The notes under the pieces were generated by a model. It was given only the letters and a program-made list of their open reading frames with translations. It made no database searches and was not told where the DNA came from. Of a DNA stretch of 64,000 nt, positions 54,541-64,000 are shown piece after piece (within the stretch, counting starts at the first letter, position 1; each line of letters starts with the position of its first letter). Source of the DNA: Streptomyces werraensis. Lineage in GTDB: Bacteria; Actinomycetota; Actinomycetes; Streptomycetales; Streptomycetaceae. Location of the stretch: the NCBI GenBank assembly GCA_014656175.1, contig BNBX01000007.1, forward strand, positions 386,987 through 450,986, written 5' to 3'. A program made the translations under genes and the position numbers.

Positions 54541-56439
54541 TCAGCGGAACACGTTGTCCTCGTCCCACACCGACGCGTCGGCCGGCGCCGCGGGGCGAGC
54601 CGGGCGCGTGCGGGACTGGTACATCGCGTCGATCTCCAGCGCGTAGCGGCGCACGATCTCGTCCCGGCGCAGCTTCATCGACGGCGTGAGCAGGCCGTTG
54701 GACACGTCGAACGGCTCCGGCAGCACACGGAACACCCGGATCGACTCCGAGGGGGACACGCTGCTGTTGGCGGCGGCGACCGCCCGCCCGATCTCCTCCC
54801 GCAGCGCGTTCTCCTCCCGCGCCTCCCGCGCCGGGGCGTCGCCCTGCAGCGACAGTGCCGCCCGCCAGTCCGCGAGGAAGTCCGGGTCCAGCGTGATCAG
54901 GGCGCCCACGCACGGCCGGTTGTCGCCCACCACCACGGCCTGGTGGACGAGGGGATGCATGCGCAGCCGCTGCTCCAGGGCGGCCGGGGCCACGCTCTTG
55001 CCGCTGCTGGTGATGATGATGTCCTTCTTGCGGCCGGTGATCGTGAGGTAGCCCTCGCCGTCCAGCCGGCCCAGGTCGCCGGTGGCCAGCCAGCCGTCCC
55101 GCAGGGCGGCCCGGGTGGCGGCCGGGTCGCCGATGTACCCCTGGAACACCGACGGGCCGCGCACCAGGATCTCCCCGTCCTCGGCCACCTTGATCGCGGT
55201 GCCCGGAAGCGGCTGCCCGACCGTCCCCGACTTCTCCCGGCCGTAGGGCTGCATGGTGATGCCGCCGCTGGTCTCGGTGAGACCGTACCCGTCGTGCACG
55301 TAGATGCCGATGCCCTCGTAGAAGAGGGACAGGTCGCGGGAGAGCGGGGAGCCGCCGGACGTGGCCCGCAGCACCCGGCCACCGAGCGTCGCCCGCAGCT
55401 TGCGGTACACGGTCCGCTCGTACAGGGCGTGCTGCATCCGCAGGTCGAAGCCGGGGCCCGAGCCGCGTCCGAGCCGCTGCCGCTCCGTCGCCGCCGCGAA
55501 GTCCCGGGCGGTGCCGGCGGCCCGCTCGAACAGCGCCCCGCGCCCCGACAGCTGTGAGGCGCGCAGGAAGTTCTTGTAGATCTTCTCCAGCAGGGACGGC
55601 ACCGCGTACAGATACGTGGGCCGGAACGAGCGCAGCGACGTGGACAGCGCGTCCGCGCCCAGGTCCGGCTCGTGCCCCATCAGCAGGCCGCCGCGGATGC
55701 ACAGGCTCTGGATCATCAGCCCGTACACGTGGGAGAACGGCAGGAACGCCAGCACGGACCCCTGTTCGCCGGGCGGCGCCGCGACATGTCCCCAGCCCGC
55801 CAGCAGCGTGTCGCAGATGAACGCCAGCCCGCGGTGGCTGATGGCGCAGCCCATGGCGTGCCCCGAGGTGCCGGAGGTGTAGGCCACCACGGCCGTGGCG
55901 TCCGGCAGCACGATCCGGCGCATGGAGTCGACCGTGGGGGCCGGGATGGCCTCACCGCGCGCCACCAGCTGGTCCAGCGCGCCCGCGTCGAGCTGCCACA
56001 CGTGCCGCAGCCGGGGCAGCTGGGCGCACACCGAGCCCACGGTCATCACGCTCTGCTCGTCCTCGACCAGCACGGCCACACAGCCGGAGTCGCGCAGGAT
56101 CCACTCGACCTGCTCCCGCGAGGAGGTGGGGTAGACCGGCACGACCTCGGCGCCCACCGTCCACAGGGCGTGGCACAGGACGGTCCACTCGTAGCGGGTG
56201 CGCGCCATGATCGCGACACGGGTGCCCGGCGAGATGCCGGACGCGATCAGGCCCTTGGCCAGATCGACCACCTCGTCGCGGAACTCGACGGCGCTGACCT
56301 CCTCCCAGGTGGCGGAGGCCCCGGTGCGGCGGGCCAGTACCGGCATGGTCGGGCTCTCGGCCGCCCTCGCGAACAGGCTGTCGGCGAGGCCTCCGGTCAG
56401 GGGCGGGGCGGACGGCGGAGCGAGAGCGAGGTCGCGCAT
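54541..56439 (-). CDS. Long-chain acyl-CoA ligase-like AMP-binding enzyme
   Basis: A 632-residue ANL-superfamily ligase that should activate a fatty acid as acyl-AMP then acyl-CoA. The AMP motif is VAYTSGTSGHAMGCAISHRG; the usual PKG lysine is replaced by Met (A-M-G), which is unusual. Other blocks are normal: VHDGYGLTETSGG, GWLATGDLGRLDGEGYLTITGRKKDIIITSSGKSV in outline, and the catalytic C-terminal Lys in LTPSMKLRRDEI. Length fits FadD15-like ligases. Activity may be lowered by the P-loop change. ATG at 56439 ends the clear frame; a terminator follows. Confidence 0.86.
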   Translation of the reverse strand: MRDLALAPPSAPPLTGGLADSLFARAAESPTMPVLARRTGASATWEEVSAVEFRDEVVDLAKGLIASGISPGTRVAIMARTRYEWTVLCHALWTVGAEVVPVYPTSSREQVEWILRDSGCVAVLVEDEQSVMTVGSVCAQLPRLRHVWQLDAGALDQLVARGEAIPAPTVDSMRRIVLPDATAVVAYTSGTSGHAMGCAISHRGLAFICDTLLAGWGHVAAPPGEQGSVLAFLPFSHVYGLMIQSLCIRGGLLMGHEPDLGADALSTSLRSFRPTYLYAVPSLLEKIYKNFLRASQLSGRGALFERAAGTARDFAAATERQRLGRGSGPGFDLRMQHALYERTVYRKLRATLGGRVLRATSGGSPLSRDLSLFYEGIGIYVHDGYGLTETSGGITMQPYGREKSGTVGQPLPGTAIKVAEDGEILVRGPSVFQGYIGDPAATRAALRDGWLATGDLGRLDGEGYLTITGRKKDIIITSSGKSVAPAALEQRLRMHPLVHQAVVVGDNRPCVGALITLDPDFLADWRAALSLQGDAPAREAREENALREEIGRAVAAANSSVSPSESIRVFRVLPEPFDVSNGLLTPSMKLRRDEIVRRYALEIDAMYQSRTRPARPAAPADASVWDEDNVFR

Positions 56440-56567
56440 GCACTGCTCCTCACGGTGACGGGGGGTGGCGGTGCCTGAATGTAGTCCAGCGGGCCGTGCC
56501 CTGGGCCGGGATCACGTCAAGTGTGTCCGCACTGATGATCCGGCTGCTTTCTGGGGACCCGGTGTCC

Positions 56568-56804
56568 ATGACCTACGTCAATCCCGATCCCGATCCGGAC
56601 CGCACCACCGGCCTCGAGGCGGGCGGCGGCGTCCCGCCGGGCGAGACCCCGCCCGCGGAGAGCAGCATGCCGGAGGCGGGCCCGTACGAGCTGTCGTACA
56701 ACCCCGCCAAGGGCTGGGCCAAGGGCCCCCTGACCGCGATCCTCGCCGTGGTCGCCTTCATCGCGGCGTTCTTCCTGGTCTACGCGATCATCCTGCTCAT
56801 CTGA
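56568..56804 (+). CDS. DUF6480-family small membrane protein
   Basis: A 78-residue protein. A Pro/Asp-rich hydrophilic part (YVNPDPDPDRTTGLEAGGGVPPGETPPAESS) precedes one membrane helix near the C-terminus (LTAILAVVAFIAAFFLVYAIILLI, in outline). It matches DUF6480 of Streptomyces; no role known. The ATG at 56568 is preceded by GGGGACCCGG; the frame is open from 56496 without support. It is divergent from the acyl-CoA ligase gene. Confidence 0.75.
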   Translation: MTYVNPDPDPDRTTGLEAGGGVPPGETPPAESSMPEAGPYELSYNPAKGWAKGPLTAILAVVAFIAAFFLVYAIILLI

Positions 56805-57026
56805 GCCGCGCCCGTGACAGCCGCCGGCACCCCCTTGCGGGCGGCCGGGTCCCGCACGGCCCGCCGCCCGGCGGCGGTGCCGCTTCTCCGGCTCCTCGGC
56901 GCAGTCGTACGCCGTGGCGCCCGGTTCTCCGCGCCCCGCGGACGCACTCCGTTCCCCGCCCCGAAGGTGGCGCGGGGAACCGGGGGGGTTGGCCTCCCCC
57001 CCCCCGCCCGCAGGAGCTTCGTCCGG
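56805..57026. other. 222-bp gap with a Streptomyces-type hairpin repeat and G/C homopolymers
   Basis: It holds GTTCCCCGC (56951-56959) ... GCGGGGAAC (56972-56980), a stem of the type scattered among Streptomyces genes, then seven G (56982-56988) and ten C (56996-57005). No gene is seen. It separates the 3' ends of the DUF6480 and GCS2 genes and may serve as a two-way terminator. Confidence 0.5.
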
Positions 57027-58115
57027 CTACGCCTGTGTATGACGGACGCACTCCGTGACCACGTCCCGGAGGCTCTCCGTGCGTTCCAGGAGGGCGCGCT
57101 GGATCATCGCGCCGTTGCCGTCGCGGAGGAGCCGCTCGCAGCCCTCGCGGGCGCGGTCCAGGTCGCCGTGGTCGGAGAGGGCGTCCGCGGTGTGGTCGAG
57201 GAGGGCGCGGACGACCGCCTCGGCGGGCATCCTCCGCATCGTCTCCGGGTGCAGCAGTTCGCCGGTGAGGCCGGAGCGCGCCGCCTGCCAGGCGGACAGC
57301 CGGAGCAGGGAGACCCCCGGGTCGACCGGCTCGCGGCCCTCGCGCCACTCGCGCGCCGCCGTCTCCACCAGCGCCCGCGTCAGCGTGGCCACCAGGCCCG
57401 CCGTCTCGGCGTGCAGCGCGACGTCCGACACCCGTACCTCCACCGTCGGGTAACGCTCGGACAGGCGGGCGTCGAAGTAGATCATTCCCTCGTCGAGGAT
57501 CGCGCCGGTCGCCACCATGTCCGCCACCCGCCGGTGGTACCGCTCCGGCGACCCGAACGGCTCGGTCGGCCCGGCCGACGGCCACCGCTGCCACACCCGG
57601 CTGCGATAGCTGGAGTATCCCGAGTCCTTGCCCTGCCAGAACGGCGAGTTCGCGCTGAGCGCGGTCAGCACCGCCAGCCACGGCCGCAGGCGGTCGAGGA
57701 CGGCGACGCCCTCCTCGTCGGACTCCACCGACACGTGCACGTGACAGCCCATGACGAGCTGCTCACGGGTGGCGATGCCGTACTGCTGCTCCATCCACCG
57801 GTACCGCTCGTTGACGCCGACCGCCGGGCTCACCGGCAGCGGCGACGTGGCCAGCGCGGCGACCGTGCAGCCGATCTCCTCGGCGTGGCCCGCTGCCTCC
57901 TTGCGGCAGCGGGCTATCTCCGCGAGCAGGCGCTCCATGGACGACTGCGGATGGGTGGCGAACTCCACCATCTGCTCGTGCAGTTCCTTCTCGAAGACGT
58001 CCTGCCCCGAGTCCTCCCGCTCGGCGCGGGCGAGCACCGCCGCGGACATCGCCCGCGGTTCGCCTGTCTCCGGATCGACCAGGAGGAGTTCCTCCTCCAC
58101 TCCCACGGTGCGCAC
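57027..58115 (-). CDS. GCS2-type carboxylate-amine ligase (YbdK-like)
   Basis: A 362-residue ATP-dependent ligase of the glutamate-cysteine ligase 2 family. The sequence VGVEEELLLVDPETGEPRAMSAAVLARA is the N-terminal signature with the metal-binding Glu pair, followed by HEQMVEFATHPQSSMERLLAEI, MGCHVHVSV and VEVRVSDVALHAETAGLVATLTRAL in outline. YbdK-like enzymes have weak glutamate-cysteine ligase activity; the true product is unknown. The GTG at 58115 has GAGG 6 nt upstream. The gene follows glgB by 130 bp on the same strand and could be a read-through member of that transcript. Confidence 0.85.
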   Translation of the reverse strand: MRTVGVEEELLLVDPETGEPRAMSAAVLARAEREDSGQDVFEKELHEQMVEFATHPQSSMERLLAEIARCRKEAAGHAEEIGCTVAALATSPLPVSPAVGVNERYRWMEQQYGIATREQLVMGCHVHVSVESDEEGVAVLDRLRPWLAVLTALSANSPFWQGKDSGYSSYRSRVWQRWPSAGPTEPFGSPERYHRRVADMVATGAILDEGMIYFDARLSERYPTVEVRVSDVALHAETAGLVATLTRALVETAAREWREGREPVDPGVSLLRLSAWQAARSGLTGELLHPETMRRMPAEAVVRALLDHTADALSDHGDLDRAREGCERLLRDGNGAMIQRALLERTESLRDVVTECVRHTQA

Positions 58116-58245
58116 CTGATGCCTCGCCCTTCTGCCTGCCGCGTCGACGCCGAGCAGCCCTCGGCCGTACGACCCGCATGCCCCGCGCGGGGCGCGGGAC
58201 ACCTGGTGTCGTCGGCGGAGGGCCGCCGGGGGCCGTGGCACGGCC

Positions 58246-60468
<2,223 letters not shown>

Positions 60469-60472
60469 GGCT

Positions 60473-61831
60473 TCAGTCTCCTCTCACGGCGAGGCGCTCG
60501 ATCGCCGCCATGGGTACGGGCAGCCAGTCGGGTCGGTGCCGGGCCTCGTACAGCACCTCGTACACGGCCCGGTCCGTCTCGTAGGCGCGGAGCAGGCCGT
60601 GCTTCTTGCGCGGGTCCCAGCCGGCGCGGGCCGCGTAGCCCGCGCAGTAGGCCTCGCGGCAGCGCCGCGCCCACTCCGGGCGCCAGGGACGGCGCTGACG
60701 GGCGGCGTAGTCGAAGGAGCGCAGCATCCCGGCGATGTCCCGCACGGGGGAGTGGGCGCTGCGCCGTTCGGAGAGCGGCCGGGACGGCTCGCCCTCGAAG
60801 TCGATCACGAACCACTCGCGTCCCGCCCGCAGCACCTGGCCCAGGTGCAGGTCGCCGTGGATGCGCTGGGCGGGCGGCCCTGCGTCGCAGGTGGCGAGCG
60901 CCGCGAAGGCGCTCCGCAGCCCCGGCACGTACGGCTGGAGCGCGGGCACGGCGTGCGCGGCCGCGGTCAGCCGCTCGGTCATCGCCGCCGCCGTCCGCCC
61001 GTTCTCGCCGGGCGCGCCGACGGGGAACGCGGAGGACAGCGCCAGATGCACGTCGGCCGTGGCGCGGCCGAGGGCGTGCGCCTGCGCGGTGAAGTCGTCC
61101 CCCGAGGCGAGCGCGTCGAGGGCCAGCGTCCAGCCGTCGGCGGCGTTGCGCAGATACGGCTGGAGCACGCCGAGCGTCGCCTTGAACGGGTCCGTGGTGC
61201 GCAGCCAGGCCACCGGCGCGGGCACCCGGTGGCAGCCCTGCCGGGCCAGCGCCCCGGGCACCTCCAGGTCGGGGTTGACGCCGGGCTGGATGCGCCGGAA
61301 GACCTTCAGGATGTACTCGTCGCCGTACACCAGCGAGGAGTTGGACTGCTCGGCGTTCAGCAGCCGCGGCACCAGACCCGAGGGGATCTCCTGGGCGGGG
61401 TCGCCCTCGAAGTGCAGCGGGCCCGCGGTACCCGGCCGGCGCAGCCGCTCCAGCAGCAACTGGGCGGCGCGCGGGTCCTGGAGGGCGTCGTAGACCGTCA
61501 GCCCGGCCAGCAGGCCGTCCCGCACGGTGCCGATGAGCGCCTTGCCCAGGCGGGGCGAGGGCCGCTCGCGCACCCCGAGCAGCAGCTGGTAGCAGTCGCC
61601 GGCGGGGGTGGTGCCCCCGGGCGCGGGCACTCCGCCGTGCGCGGCGTGCACCAGCACGTGCAGACAGCCCGGGAACAGCTCCGTCGTGGACAGCACGCCG
61701 AGATCGGTGACGGGTCGGTCCTTGCCCGCGAACCAGCGTTGCAACGGCAGCCACTCCCGCAGCAGCCCGGCGAGCGACTCCAGGGACTCGGCGGGCGCGC
61801 TCCGCGGGCGCAGGAATGCGGTCTTCGTCAT
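60473..61831 (-). CDS. pep2: Maltokinase Pep2 (Mak)
   Basis: A 452-residue maltokinase: ATP + maltose gives maltose-1-phosphate, the donor for GlgE. The fold is aminoglycoside-phosphotransferase-like. The N-terminal lobe has LQRWFAGKDRPV and QSNSSLVYGDEYILKVFRRIQPGVNPDLEV in outline; the catalytic loop is QRIHGDLHLGQVLRA and the metal-binding Asp is in WFVIDFEGEPSRPLSERRSAHSPVRD. GAGGAGG lies 7 nt before the ATG at 61831, which is preferred over the upstream frame. It lies 28 bp behind treS and 4 bp before glgB. In mycobacteria TreS and Pep2 form a complex. Confidence 0.92.
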   Translation of the reverse strand: MTKTAFLRPRSAPAESLESLAGLLREWLPLQRWFAGKDRPVTDLGVLSTTELFPGCLHVLVHAAHGGVPAPGGTTPAGDCYQLLLGVRERPSPRLGKALIGTVRDGLLAGLTVYDALQDPRAAQLLLERLRRPGTAGPLHFEGDPAQEIPSGLVPRLLNAEQSNSSLVYGDEYILKVFRRIQPGVNPDLEVPGALARQGCHRVPAPVAWLRTTDPFKATLGVLQPYLRNAADGWTLALDALASGDDFTAQAHALGRATADVHLALSSAFPVGAPGENGRTAAAMTERLTAAAHAVPALQPYVPGLRSAFAALATCDAGPPAQRIHGDLHLGQVLRAGREWFVIDFEGEPSRPLSERRSAHSPVRDIAGMLRSFDYAARQRRPWRPEWARRCREAYCAGYAARAGWDPRKKHGLLRAYETDRAVYEVLYEARHRPDWLPVPMAAIERLAVRGD

Positions 61832-61859
61832 CGTGACGCCTCCTCTCGCCGGCACACGC

Positions 61860-63592
<1,733 letters not shown>

Positions 63593-63596
<4 letters not shown>

Positions 63597-64000
63597 GGCG
63601 TTCCTGGCCCTCCGTTTCGCTGTGCGGCGGGCGGTCGCTGGACGTGCAGGACATGCGCGGGAGCCCGCCCCGGCTCCAGCCGCACGTAGTTGGTGCTGCC
63701 CCAGTGGTAGGTCTCGCCGGTGAGCTCGTCGCGCACCGGCACCGACTCGTGCCAGTCCAGGCCGAGTTGCGGCATGTCCAGCGAGACCGTCGCCTCCTGG
63801 ACGTGATGGGGGTCGAGGTTGACCACCACGAGCACGACGTCGGAGCCGCTGCGCTTGCTGTACGCCAGGACGGAGTCGTTGTCGGTGCGGTGGAAGCGGA
63901 GATTGCGCAGCCGGTGCAGCGCGGGGTGGTCCCGCCGGACGGTGTTGAGGCGGGTGATGAGGGGGGCGATGGTGCGGCCCTCGCGTGCGGCGGCTTCCCA
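63593..64000 (-). CDS. glgE: Alpha-1,4-glucan:maltose-1-phosphate maltosyltransferase GlgE, 5' part missing
   Basis: C-terminal 135 residues of a GH13 maltosyltransferase; the rest lies right of the window. Text includes WEAAAREGRTIAPLITRLNTVRRDHPAL, RFHRTDNDSVLAYSKRS and LVVVNLDPHHVQEATVSLD, then HVLHVQRPPAAQRNG, typical of the GlgE tail. It extends alpha-glucan with maltose units from maltose-1-phosphate and is a validated drug target in mycobacteria. Its stop overlaps the treS ATG (63593-63596). It leads the glgE-treS-pep2-glgB operon, whose promoter must lie outside the window. Confidence 0.9.

Overview
The window is a stretch of Streptomyces chromosome. The base composition is very G+C-rich, codon third positions are almost always G or C, and several families are typical of Streptomyces (SsgA-like, Wbl, SigB/SigF-type sigma factors, DUF5133, DUF6480, duplicated glycogen/GlgE genes). 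The gene order sigma factor - popR - clpP3/clpP4 - RNase H - ssgC - thioredoxin-reductase-like - wbl - sigma factor - Rsb-type cluster - glgB/pep2/treS/glgE agrees with what I recall of the S. coelicolor SCO7278 to SCO7336 interval. That synteny is from memory, not a search.

Left part (1-9.9 kb): the 3'-truncated sigL-like sigma gene, popR with its C-terminal Leu-Ala-Ala, the clpP3-clpP4 operon with a tandem PopR-type operator, two VOC proteins, RNase H, an aldo-keto reductase, a DUF6328 membrane protein, an SsgC-like sporulation protein, an F420-type oxidoreductase and a serine hydrolase. Middle-left (9.9-27.3 kb): a receptor-like pseudokinase, a PLP dehydratase, AIM24, a TerD-CAP-CAP fusion, and a three-gene overlapping redox-signalling operon (receiver-TrxR-like fusion, cNMP-binding histidine kinase, UBP zinc finger). 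These are followed by a universal stress protein, DUF4032, an MBL hydrolase, a TTA-containing acyltransferase, AlkB, a TetR/flavoprotein pair with palindromic operators, and a WhiB-like protein.

Middle (27.3-41.6 kb): saccharopine-dehydrogenase-like enzyme, LysG/LysE amino-acid export pair, MFS transporter, cNMP protein, amino-acid decarboxylase with a strong terminator, a HATPase anti-sigma-like protein next to a sigM-like sigma gene, an FUSC membrane protein and a type II NADH dehydrogenase-like flavoprotein.

Right part (41.6-54.4 kb): a stressosome-style partner-switching cluster read right to left. It contains a soluble poly-HAMP hybrid kinase, an ANTAR-GAF-PAS-PP2C phosphatase, a STAS antagonist, RsbR, RsbS, RsbT, an RsbT/RsbX-like phosphatase and a GAF-PP2C phosphatase. 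A PRC-barrel protein and another HATPase lie beside it. The window ends with an acyl-CoA ligase, a small membrane protein, a GCS2-type ligase and the glgE-treS-pep2-glgB operon that makes branched alpha-glucan from trehalose via maltose-1-phosphate.

The unifying signal is general stress and development. Six promoter-like sites matching the SigB-type pattern GNNT-N14/15-GGGTA(C/T) lie at sensible distances upstream of five genes: sigL-like, ssgC-like, DUF6098, the STAS antagonist, and the PRC-barrel gene (two sites). I found no tRNA, rRNA, CRISPR array, insertion sequence or phage gene.
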